Source of the DNA: Hypericum androsaemum
Lineage: Eukaryota; Streptophyta; Magnoliopsida; Malpighiales; Hypericaceae
Assembly (NCBI GenBank): GCA_963995505.1
Contig: OZ023199.1
Location: 62,001 to 126,000, forward strand
Reading direction: 5' to 3'
DNA: 64,000 bases
This document shows, piece by piece, positions 54,555 to 64,000 of this stretch. Every line of letters begins with the position of its first letter. Within the stretch, counting starts at the first letter, position 1. The notes under the pieces are model-generated. The model did no database searches. It was not told where the DNA came from and saw nothing but the letters and a program-made list of their open reading frames with translations. Both the position numbers and the translations under genes were made by a program.

Positions 54555-55958
54555 TCATTCAGACTCGCTTTCCATGCTTCCCATTGCCTTCAACCCTCTC
54601 GGTCTCTGCATCGAATGAGCACGCACATCAGTAAGCAGACAACATCCAAGTTAATTATCAAAAGCTAAGGATAAACACCTCTCAGCCTCACCGAGCGGAT
54701 AAAAAGCTACAGTATACAAGTAAGAAGAGGTGTAAAAGTTCGAACGCGAATCATTTCCAAGGGATCCCGGAAGTTGAGACCTGAAAATGCCGACCAGAGA
54801 TTTTTCACCTTCCAGGATGCTGGAAGGTTGAAGCTAGCACCATTCATAATCAAATAACGATGCAAGAACAAGGATGCTTAAAGCTAGCACCATTTGCAAG
54901 CAAGAGGAAATTGAAGAGCAAAGTGGCACCTTTTTGGCTGACTTCTTCTCCCGCACTTCATACCTCTCCTGGCACAAATCTGATAACCATGCACCTGGGC
55001 TCACTAACTGCCCATGCACGGATAAATAGATTTAGAGACAAAGATTTGAGAGAAAAATCACAATAATGAAGAAAATTTCACTACTCGAGCGAGCTTTCTG
55101 TCACCCTAAATCAGATACATGGTGGGATCCTTACAAGTAAGGTTCTTTGGACCAACTTGGCCCTTTTCTTGGGCCTTTGTGAAGGTTTGCACCCTTTCAT
55201 CACCATGAAATCCTCTTCCTTTTCTTTGCTAGACAGAGCTATAACCAGCTTAGGCCATGTAACTCCTTTATCTTCCTTGAAGTTGTCTATCAGTGCCTTG
55301 CCATTATCATCCAATCCATGAGATCCCCTAGTCGTGTAGTATCGATCTTCCTTTTCTGGTGATGTAACTGATGGCTTCCTACAGAGCATTCAAACATGAG
55401 CATTGAATAGAGGAGGCCATGCATGATTCTTTTTTCCTTACGAGAAAGTACATGAACTCATGATTTCAAAGCTCCAATGTCCAAAACACCAGCAGAGCTG
55501 ATAAACAATCACAAACAAGGGAAACAAATTCGAGCCCCTAGAACCAAGAAACAGCTGTATGCAAATGGAACCCACTTCTCTAGGATTGAGCTTCTAACAG
55601 TGGCTGTTGTTTTCTCACAGTGCCAAGAGCATACAACCAACTGACATAAAGCAAGCAATGCATAAGACATAAGAGAAACTAAGGGATCTTACTTGGGTAG
55701 GCGAGAAGGGGATTCTCTCTCCGCCGTGGCAAAACGAGATGGGGGCTTCTTCCTTGCTAAAGAATCACTTGGTCTAGATTTGTTAGCCATATTATTTTGT
55801 TCCTTTTTCAATTTCACACATCTGAGCCTCTTTTTGGTTCCCCATTGCAACACAAAGTCGGTCTCTGCAGCTCTTTGACTCCTTTTCTCCTTCTCCATTC
55901 TAAGTAAAGTAAACCTATCTGCTCCACTGATAAGCTCAAAATCAAAAGACAAAAGCAT
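54555..55958 (-). CDS. DUF1639 family protein, 4 exons, 212 aa
   Basis: Exons (minus): 55958-55693, 55378-55135, 55007-54930, 54605-54555, all GT-AG and in frame. Recognised by the family's conserved core in the second and third exons: VTWPKLVIALSSKEKEEDFM, GCKPSQRPKKRAKLVQRTLL and LVSPGAWLSDLCQERYEVRE, ending RPRGLKAMGSMESESE. The first exon has ETDFVLQWGTKKRLRC, also common in the family, and basic stretches (KKRLRCVKLKK, RPKKRAK) that could be nuclear-localisation signals. The 17-codon last exon is too short to appear as an open frame; without it the frame would run on to a wrong hydrophobic tail at 54834. Function unknown. Confidence 0.85.
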
Positions 55959-56960
55959 TGTCAATTTTTAGTTTGGAAAGAACCCAAATGCCATAAGCCA
56001 GCCAATTCGGAAAATTCTTGATTACAACTTTACAGCATACAAAAAGAAGTAATGGCAGAAAGAGAACGAAATGTGAAAGCTTCGTTCTTGACTAAGAAAA
56101 AATGTGAAATGGCGAAAAGGAAAACACGGAGCAAATTTTACTTCGGAATGAACCCAAATGCTATAAAGCAAACCAATCTCAAGAATCATTGATTACAACA
56201 AAAAAGAAGCAACAGCAGAAAGAGAATTGAAGGCAAACGGCATGTTCTTGAGTCGACACTGGAAAATGCAAAATAGCTAAGAAGGAGAAAATGCTTGTTA
56301 ACTTGAAGGGTGGGTGGGTGGGGGGCTGACCTTAAGATCTGGGGCCAATGCAATTGCTACTCAGCCCTAAAAACTCGATCCAAATAACCCTGCATCCAGC
56401 AAAAAGAGTTAGTAATGCATCAGTACAAACTAAAAAACTGCAATCTTTATATCTTCTCACTTGTGCTATTAGAGGGGAAAAGTTCAAACATCACACATAG
56501 TTACACAAACAGGAAAAGAAGAGAACTTTGATGTGGGATTGCTCAAGGAGACCCATAGAATTAGCAATGCAACCCTACAAACTCAAAAGCTGCAATTTTT
56601 CCTATCTAACCACATCTACTATTAAAAGAAGGACCTTCTCAAAAAAGAAACTATTAAAAGAAGGGGAGAAAATTGGATTGGGTACCTCCTTTGACGAAGA
56701 AAACCAATCAAATGAGCATAGATAGATAGATAGATTCCACGAGGAGCAAACTTTGGTTTGGATTGGACAAGACCAGTGAAGTGAACAACCCCCACCAAGT
56801 TGAGATTTTTTAAGGGTCAAATTGTTTGAGATTTCTGGGTCTGTTTTTAAGTTTGCAATGGCTCTTCTCCTTTGAGGCTAACAAATCCAAAGTTGCAGTT
56901 GGCTGCTGCTTCTCAATCCCCTCTCTCTTTCTCTGTGCGCGCGCGCGTGTTATCTTCAAC
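55959..56960 (-). promoter_or_regulatory. Leader and promoter region of the DUF1639 gene
   Basis: Splice-like sites at about 56390 (CTGCAT on the plus strand next to a pyrimidine stretch) and the absence of coding sense suggest a 5' UTR with one or more introns. A GATA tetranucleotide run lies at 56720-56734 and a GC dinucleotide run at 56937-56946. Confidence 0.4.
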
Positions 56961-57384
56961 AACTAAAGCATAACTCCTAAACTCACTTTAAAGTTTCAAG
57001 TTCTTCTCTTTCCAGTTTCTTTTCAACTTTGCCCTGCCATGTGGGCTTCCTCCAAGGTCGTTTGGTGGCCGTCAGATGAGGAATGGACGGCCAGATGACT
57101 TTCCCTCCAATTGGATCGATGGTGACGTCACAAAATCAGAGAGCGCACGCGAGCGGCAGGCCCAACAAACCAGAACGGGCCTACTGGACTTGGGGTTTTG
57201 TCCGAGGCCCCCCTTATTTGCGAGCAATGCATTCGGATGAGATCATGTCTCCGGATATCAACGTTTTAACATTCCATGTAAAATGGATAAAAGCTGTGAG
57301 TACTCGGATCAGTATCTGACTATTGCAGTTTGCAAACTCTTACGACAGGCATTTTTTTTTAATTTCAGGTATTCAGAGTCGGCC

Positions 57385-57560
57385 TTCGATCTTAAGCAAT
57401 TGATCTTAGGCGATTCGGTCATGATCTTGGTGGTAGCTTAATTCTAAGGTGGTGTTTAGTTTTAGGCGTTTGATCTTTGCTGATCGATTTTAAGCGATCG
57501 ATCTTAGGCGATTCATCTTAGGCAATTATTTTTAGGAGATTCGATCATGATCTTGCTTTG
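57385..57560. repeat. Cluster of short interspersed direct repeats (GATCTTAGGCGATTC type)
   Basis: GATCTTAGGCGATTC occurs at about 57402 and 57500, with diverged copies (GATCTTAAGCAATT at 57389, CATCTTAGGCAATT at 57517) and paired (T)CG(G/A)TCATGATCTTG units at about 57416 and 57541. The arrangement suggests two rounds of duplication of a roughly 100-base segment. Confidence 0.65.
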
Positions 57561-58930
57561 TACAGTATGTATTATGTACATTGTCATGCATGGTGTAATT
57601 TCTTTTTTTGAGTAATATAATATCTACTTTTTTAAAAAAAAGTATTCAGAGTCGAGCAATAATAACACGAGGCTTGATCAAAGGACTTAATTCAAATAAT
57701 TCGATCAACTTCTTTTCGACGTGCATGTTGGGATATACTATGATGTTCAATCTTAAATATGATGTCCTTTCAACCTGGATCATATATCAGTTGACATAAC
57801 TAACAAGTGGATCCCTTGTATTGTATCACATTCGCATTTAGATAGCCGACATAACCCACTTAATTACATTCATGTACAGAAACACTTACATTCATGCAAA
57901 AACTCCCTCTTCAAAACCTACTCGACATTGCACTGAATCTCATGAGCTTTCTAATTAACGAGTTATTCAAATTTCATCACGATGAAACTTTATACAAACG
58001 GGAACGTATGCATTTTACTCGAGTAAACTAATTAATATAGATGACACCACATATGATGATAAAGTTATGCCTCCAAAATTTTAATTTTGAACTCTTAAGA
58101 CTTATTCATTCATCAATTAGACATGACCAAGTTTACATGTAACTTCTTTTTTTTTTCGAAACGACATGATATTAAAAGTTATATTTGTCCACTAATTCAT
58201 CATCAGGTTAAATAATGTTTCAAATAGTAATACAACTTCTTCACAAAATTTGAATATTGTTGAATTCCGACGGCCCCAAACTTAAGATCATTAATTAAGT
58301 TAGATTTATTTTTCTTAGTTGATATAAATACTTGATGATACCTTACATATAACAAAAACAACTTTATAAGTGGTTAAATAAAAGCGTCCAAAAGGAAAAG
58401 AGAAATGTTTGTTAATCCTTAAAGACGCCAATTATTCGCATGCGTCCGCCAGGTGTGAAGAGAAAGCAATGTCTGGTTAGCTAGAAAAGCTAATTATTAC
58501 AGGTAATCCTTCCATTATACACATACAACTCATTCTTCCATACCAGAAGGAATGGTTCCAAGTGAATCATGGGTTTCACTCCCCAAAAGTAGCGAAGACG
58601 TTACATTACACCTCTCATTTAACAACGAACAATTATATATCAATTTGTGAGAGAGTTATTGTAACTTACTCCCGTCTAGGTTCGAGTGATTGAAAACACA
58701 TCTGTGTTAAATACTTGTTAAAAAAACTTTGTCACATTTAAAAATTTATAATAATTCGAATCTGAATTATTCAGCTCAGTAGAACAGATAACCCCACCTC
58801 CCATTTAATTAGTAAACGCAATTAAGGACAGCACTAGTAGGTAAATGCAGACAGCAAAAGGTGGGGATCCACACAAACAAAGCCAGCTGTCTGCCTACCG
58901 TTGCCATCAGCCACCCTGTCCTAACTCGTC
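57561..58930. other. Intergenic, promoter side of the arabinogalactan peptide gene
   Basis: AT-rich DNA without a supported gene. The last 150 bases include the promoter of the arabinogalactan peptide gene. Confidence 0.5.
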
Positions 58931-58940
58931 TCTCTCTGCA

Positions 58941-58951
58941 TGTATAAATTG
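58941..58951 (+). promoter_or_regulatory. TATA box of the arabinogalactan peptide gene
   Basis: ATGTATAAATTGG lies about 150 bases before the start codon at 59097, consistent with a leader of about 120 bases. Confidence 0.5.
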
Positions 58952-59096
58952 GTAGAACCCACATGCCACCAGAGCCACAGAGAAGCAAGCATCCTTCTCT
59001 GCCAGAAAGTTTCAATCTTTCTTCAAGGGGAGTTGAAAAGCTTCAATCTTTTTCCTTGCCCAGTTCCCTCACAGAAGTAGTTTCTTTATTAACACA

Positions 59097-59285
59097 ATGG
59101 AGGCAATGAAGATGAAGCTCATGGTTGTCCTAATGGTGGTCCTTGTGGCCTTCACCTCCACCATCCAAATGGCTGAGGCAGCTGAGGCACCGGCTCCAGG
59201 CCCATCTTCGGATGCCACCGCGGCCTTTGTTCCCACATTTGCTGCTTCTTTGGCTGCTGCTGTTGCTGCTGCCCTCTTCTATTGA
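59097..59285 (+). CDS. Arabinogalactan peptide (AG-peptide, AGP16/20/22 type), 62 aa
   Basis: Layout of a classical AG-peptide: signal peptide (MKLMVVLMVVLVAFTSTIQMAEA), a mature core of about a dozen residues with the glycosylation motif EAPAPGPSSDA (Ala-Pro/Gly-Pro pairs whose prolines become hydroxyproline and carry arabinogalactan), then a small-residue cleavage region and a hydrophobic tail (FAASLAAAVAAALFY) that directs GPI anchoring to the outer plasma membrane. An upstream in-frame Met pair (MEAMKM) makes the exact start open by nine bases. The gene is intact and single-exon in coding sequence. Confidence 0.88.
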   Translation: MEAMKMKLMVVLMVVLVAFTSTIQMAEAAEAPAPGPSSDATAAFVPTFAASLAAAVAAALFY

Positions 59286-61200
59286 GGAGCACCCCCACCC
59301 CACCCCACCCCAATTAGCTGTTGCTGATGATGCTTCTTGTGATTTGTTTCTTTCTAGGAACACAAAGTTTCAGTCTTTTTTCCCCATTTGGTTGGTAGTG
59401 TCTTGTTCATTCATTGGACATGACAAGAGGAAGAGGATGCGGGGAAATGGATTAGGCTACATTGTGTTCCTTTTGACTCTGTATTATTAATCTTATGAGT
59501 TGCTTGTCTCTTAATTTATTGAATTTATCGTTATCTATCTTGTGAACTTTATCGTACGAAACTAAACTTGCACTCCTCTCTCTAAAGAAATCGCAGATAT
59601 AAATTAATCAATAAAAAGTACCACCGGGAATAATTATAATATACTGATTAACCTATGGACAAGTGAATGAAATTTTTTACAAAAAAAAAGGATTACAAGG
59701 GCAGTGGGATGAGCTCGTTACACAATGATGATCATTCGCAAAATAAAAAATATCATTAAGAATTTGAATCTTAGTAATATTCACTATTTTCTTAGAGTTT
59801 GGTATCAGGACAGGTTGAGGTCACTACTCCAACCTTATACTTTCTGGGGGATTCAACACAATTTTTATTTTGTATTTGGTTGTACTAGGGTTAAATTGAA
59901 TACCTTTAATCAATTCATTTATATATTGGTTAAATATGTTCTCTTGTATATATATAAAATAATAAAATCTCTACCTTTACAAAAAATATCATAAATTTTA
60001 GTGTTAATCGTCCTAGCCCATAAACAAACTACATTAGGCAGTATTCTTAATTTTTCTTTTATTATATCTTTAGGTATTTAATAACACTATATTGATTTCG
60101 TTGTCTTACTCTACTTTTTATTTGTTGAGTTATGCCTGTTAGTACTTTTTCCATGACACTCATATATCCATTTTTTTTCTCCTGAAAAAGGAAATTCCAA
60201 TATCCATAATAATATCCATAAGCAACCAATGAACTTGGAACAGTAAGTACTTTTTTAATAGTGTATGTTTTGTCAACACACTTCAAATCTTTATCCCCAA
60301 AACCAACAAATATTGGTTCTTTATAAATACAATAATCTAAAGCTAGTAAAGAGTTCTTGGGTGGTCAAGAGTTCTAAGCTGAGAATTGTAACAGGTGGGT
60401 TAATATACATACGCTCCTGAATGGGCCTTTCAGGCCCATTTCATGACTGGTTCACGTTTGGCCCAATTTGGTTGTTGAAGGTCCAATCTGTGTTTTTGAC
60501 TTTTCGATTTGGTATACCTAAAACAAATTAATTCACACTGGAATTAAACTGGGTTGAAGGTACAATGTAACTTTCTTAAAAATATATCTGATATCTGAAA
60601 CAAAGTGCTATCGTTTTTACGGTGAATAATGAAGAAACAAACATAGAGAATGAGTATGTAAAATTAGTATTTTTTTAACAGTCCTCTAATTATGGATCAT
60701 ATTATATGATATCTGAAAACTTACAGAAACCAACAAATTATTCCAACTGTTCCATCAACATATTCCAACTGCATATAACTAACAATTATTTGCATAACCT
60801 GAAGTTTTCTTTAGCGGAGGATTGAGAAACTCTCTGCAATTAATTGCAGACTGATCTCATCAAACACCCTCTTAAAATTACAAGCAATTCATCTTCTTGA
60901 CACCAGCAAAGATTGCAACAAGAAATTGTATATTTTGTGTATGTACCTTCACCAATCAGAATACAGGGTCTGCAAATATATATGTCACAAAGCAAAATCC
61001 TATCTTTGATTCTATACTAACTAAAACAATCTCTGTATTATCTTTGGTACATGTACAGTATTATGTATGAGTTGAAGAATGTTAATTGCAGCAGAGGAGA
61101 ATAGATTTTGTCACAAAATTCTGCAGCAATGCCATAAGATGATAATAGCAAGGCTTCCAAACCCAACTAGTGAGGCGACTCAGCTGTTATCGCCTCCTCT
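59286..61200. other. AT-rich spacer with one unidentified protein-like segment
   Basis: Minus 60360-60062 reads LALDYCIYKEPIFVGFGDKD, then YTIKKVLTVPSSLVAYGYYY, an unbroken sense of about 100 codons whose composition looks coding rather than random. I do not recognise it and see no start or splice partners. The rest holds the 3' UTR of the arabinogalactan peptide gene and featureless DNA. Confidence 0.35.
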
Positions 61201-61201
61201 T

Positions 61202-61468
61202 TCAACCGTCCGGAGCATCCAGAGTGACCCATGATCGCTCGCATTCCTGATCAATTGCTCTACTAGCCAAGCAGTAAGCCAACCTATTCTCTTGAGCACT
61301 GACCTTGGCAAATTTCATATCCGAAAAGCGAGATGCAACGGAAAGACAAATTTTCCGGTGACTGGCGTAACTCATCGCATAACACCGAACGTACCTTGTT
61401 AAATTCTGCAAGACATTCCACTCTTCAAAATGACAAAGCCTCAGGTGCACCAAACAAAGAAACCACAA
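61202..61468 (-). pseudogene. RNase H-like tail of a LINE, remnant
   Basis: Minus frame FSDMKFAKVSAQENRLAYCLA followed by RAID resembles the C-terminal end of plant LINE RNase H domains (W.F.HV.RE.N..AD.LA). Only about 85 codons are open and no other domain is nearby. Confidence 0.4.
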
Positions 61469-61989
61469 TTCTCAATCCCGTACAAACATGTCACTGACGG
61501 GAAATGCCCTCGAGGCCTGGCGAAAACCAGTACTTGAATGGAAAAACATTACCACTTGGCCTCGATCAGCCTGTCTTCTTCTTCGTTTCCTCTCCGAAGA
61601 GAGCCCGACACAGCCGAGGTAGCAGCAGCCCATTCGCAAGAAGACGTCCGTTTGGTCTCTCTGCTGGCTTAGATTATGGGGTGGGCGGCCTTGTTGTTCA
61701 TGGGGATCAGGTCAAAGTAACGGACGAGTTAGTGGCTTATAGGATTAGAGGTGTAGTTTTGGCTCCAACGGCTTTTTGAAAAATAAGAACGTTGGGGAGT
61801 TTTTGTAAAAATTCATCTGCTTTTACTTTTTTTTTTGGTTGACAAAAAGCTACCTCTGTTTCTGTTGTTCCGTTGCGTCTATCCATGTCGCTTTGCCTTG
61901 TGTCATAATCTAATCCATCTATTTGGGACCGCAGACCACGTTCTTTGGGAATCAGGGAAGCCCTTTACTTTCTTCTATTGGAATCTGTA

Positions 61990-62100
61990 CATGCCACCGC
62001 GGCCTTTGTTCCCACATTTGCTGCTTCTTTGGCTGCTACTGTTGGTGCTGCCCTCTTCTTTTGAGGAGAACCCCAATCAGCTGTTGCTGATGCTTGTGCG
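61990..62100 (+). pseudogene. Partial second copy of the arabinogalactan peptide gene 3' end
   Basis: From GCCACCGCGGCCTTTGTTCC through TGCTGCCCTCTTCT(T/A)TTGAGGAG and on to CAGCTGTTGCTGATG the sequence repeats 59215-59330 with a few changes (one GCTGCTGCTGTTGCTGCT to GCTGCTACTGTTGGTGCT) and loss of part of the CCCCA run. The signal peptide and the APAPGP core are absent, so it encodes only the GPI-signal tail sense and stop. Confidence 0.85.
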
Positions 62101-62692
62101 TTTGTTTAGTAATCTGGTTGTGGTGGCTTCCCCTCTCTCTCTCTCTGACTCACAGTTCAGTTCAATTCGATATTTTCGTGTAAATGCAGTTCAACATTCT
62201 GAGTAGTATCAGCTTCTATTTTATATGGTAGTTCTTCCAATAGTAAGATGATTATGTACAAGGAAGTGTTGCCTCACAATCTCTTTCTACATAACTACAA
62301 AAATGGGAAGAAACGGAAACGGGCCATTGAATTGGATGATCTGATTGGTAACTCTCATTGGGATAACCATTAAGTGGTTGATGAGTTGGTATACGTTTAC
62401 AAGGACTTAAAAATAATGACTCGGAACTGCAGAATTCTCCTACACTGACTTACAAACTGTACCTATATCAATCCCTTTTCACATTCATCACAACTGTGTG
62501 TGTTAGACCTAGCTATTCCCTTTCCAGGGACCTTCCCTTCGCTTTCTCAAGTAACGATCGCTATGCATCAGTAGGGCTACGACTGAGTACACTAATTACA
62601 CATGTTTATCTGCTTTAGAAATGGAGGCAGGGGCAGATATCGCCGAATCATTTGTGTTCGTTCAGTGACCAAGCAACGCATCAACCGATGTA

Positions 62693-64000
62693 TCACACCT
62701 GAGGTCTATCAGGTTGAGGCAACAGCTCTTTATCTGCAAAGTGAAGCAGCCTTCGAAGTCTTAAAACCATGTCACAGTGGAATGGCAGGGCCGTTCGTCG
62801 CTCCAAGTACCCTGGGCTCGCTGTCATCCAGGATAAGGCATGGAGCTCTGCTGAAATGGACTCGAGGATTGAACGGGTCTGCATGCCAACATCCAGGGCG
62901 TCTGAGCTCAAACCCCGCTCTCCCTGTTTCGGAGTCCCTCTTAACATTTTATCATGGGCAGTGTTGGCACCTCCATAGTAATCCACGAGACTCACAGAAA
63001 GAACTGCAGGCCACTCCTCTCCCATGTCACTCTTATAATCTTTTCTCATGGAAGGCACAGCTTTTGAAACCACAAAACCAGTTGATAAGGGAACTGCAGA
63101 TCCTCTACTACGAAGAAGGTGTGCTAACGGCGGGGATTCAGCAGTTAGACATGTGGGAAGCTGGAGAGGTGTTGGAGAGAGGAAGCGCATGCTGGACGAT
63201 GGAATTAGAATGTATGATGCAGATGTTGAGCCAAGAGACTTGACAGGGGTGAAACCTTCGAGATAACCTGATCCACCAATTCCGTTTCCTCCTTGAATTC
63301 CTGCAGAAGACTCTTTGTCAGATCTAAATGTAATTCCAGCTTTGAAGGTCAAATCTTCATTTCCACAAATCCTCACCAAAGATTCTGTGCGGTCACTAGA
63401 AAGAACTACATTATATCATATTTTTTTGGTCGAGACAACACTAAATCATTTAATGAAAGAAGCTCTCCATGAATGAACATCTACGAGTACGCCTGCACAG
63501 TTCCACAGCTTTTCGCACTCAATACATTTTTTTGGTAGGATCAAAACACTAACATATTATGTACACTGGGAATCGCCACAAGACTGTACTTCACAGATCT
63601 GTCCAGGTTCATCTAGACACTTCTAAAAACTCGAGGTTCTGCTAATGTCATTTATAATCTATAGTTGCACAAAATGATCAGAGAAAAGCAAGTATTGAAG
63701 GAGAAATGTTTGCAAACCGGAAGGAGGAGAGTCGCCTGGAAAAGTTAGTTGCAGAGAATGGTCAACTGAAATTGTAGCAAAACTGATGCTCTGCACCAAC
63801 TGTAGCATCCCCCTAGGAGCGTCAATCATGTGCCCACCTATGAGCTGCTTTCTTGAAGGGGCTTGTCCCAAACCACCCTTCATATAGCTTGAAGTCTTGG
63901 GGTGACTATACATTGGACTTGGGGAAGAAGGCATGGTCCTGTCCTGATTCAAACCCATCTCTTGTGACTGTAAGGAAGCTCCGCTAATTCTTGCAGAACT
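62693..64000 (-). CDS. MED13: Mediator subunit 13 (MED13), C-terminal exons (partial; 64000-63718 and 63405-62693)
   Basis: MED13 is the largest member of the Mediator CDK8 kinase module and docks it on core Mediator in the nucleus. The window shows the last two coding exons; the gene continues right of the edge. The penultimate exon has HMIDAPRGMLQLVQSISFAT and SVDHSLQLTFPGDSPPS and ends at a GT at 63717-63716. The final exon, starting after AG at 63407-63406, carries the conserved MED13 C-terminal block: EEWPAVLSVSLVDYYGGANT, ELHALSWMTASPGYLERRTA and LPFHCDMVLRLRRLLHFADK, ending DRPQV. The frame is intact throughout, so this looks like a live gene; plant names for MED13 are GRAND CENTRAL and MACCHI-BOU 2. 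Confidence 0.85.

Noticed and set aside
62602..63243. 213-codon plus-strand frame
   Set aside because: Antisense of the MED13 final exon.
1..64000. CRISPR arrays, bacterial operons, rRNA and organelle insertions
   Set aside because: No regularly spaced repeats, Shine-Dalgarno-led gene runs, rRNA-like blocks or recognisable plastid or mitochondrial genes were seen. The repeats present are microsatellites or transposon ends.

Overview
The window is nuclear DNA from a flowering plant. It has intron-split genes with GT-AG junctions, long AT-rich intergenic stretches, plant-only families (light-harvesting protein, arabinogalactan peptide, DUF1639, neprosin, SBT subtilase) and many eukaryotic transposon footprints. 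The lineage cannot be named from the sequence alone. I see no bacterial operon, CRISPR array or rRNA gene, and no tRNA gene that I could defend.

Layout, left to right. 1-788: last two coding exons of a NUP214-type FG nucleoporin (+). 1591-2954: a complete RHIP1-like gene (-). 3790-4083: a broken AGTRAP-like membrane-protein copy. 5004-7111: three small transposons in a row (a near-perfect palindrome, a TRIM and a Mutator-type element). 7884-9035: RING-H2 E3 ligase (+). 9571-11159: cytosolic pyruvate kinase (-). 11715-12123: a foldback element. 12390-16174: a 16-exon glucosidase II beta gene ending in HDEL (-). 16870-23172: a decayed branched-chain 2-oxoacid dehydrogenase E1-beta gene with a young Copia element (17650-22836) in one intron. 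23514-27256: an 11-exon SBT3-like subtilase (-). 27257-31550: almost gene-free. 31558-32851: a broken CYP716-type P450. 34542-35096: a hypothetical gene. 37360-38110: lysyl-tRNA synthetase debris. 38140-38820: an LTR-like promoter repeat. 39340-40667: LHCA2-type antenna gene. 41145-41384: a secreted six-cysteine peptide. 43299-46069: three DNA transposons. 46460-49081: neprosin-domain protein (+). 50190-51467: LINE debris and a second TRIM. 54555-55958: DUF1639 protein (-). 59097-59285: arabinogalactan peptide (+), with a partial second copy at 61990-62100. 62693-64000: last coding exons of Mediator subunit MED13 (-).

The genes are independent single-copy transcription units, not a pathway cluster. 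Many are housekeeping functions: nuclear pore, glycolysis, ER glycoprotein quality control, photosystem I antenna and Mediator. The structure not explained by genes is almost all mobile-element biology: at least seven non-autonomous elements with target-site duplications or foldback symmetry, plus several gene copies caught partway through decay.

Coding coordinates were built by joining exons by hand. For the multi-exon genes I checked that exon lengths keep the frame across every junction. Identity figures are by-eye estimates. Family names rest on remembered motifs, not a database search.
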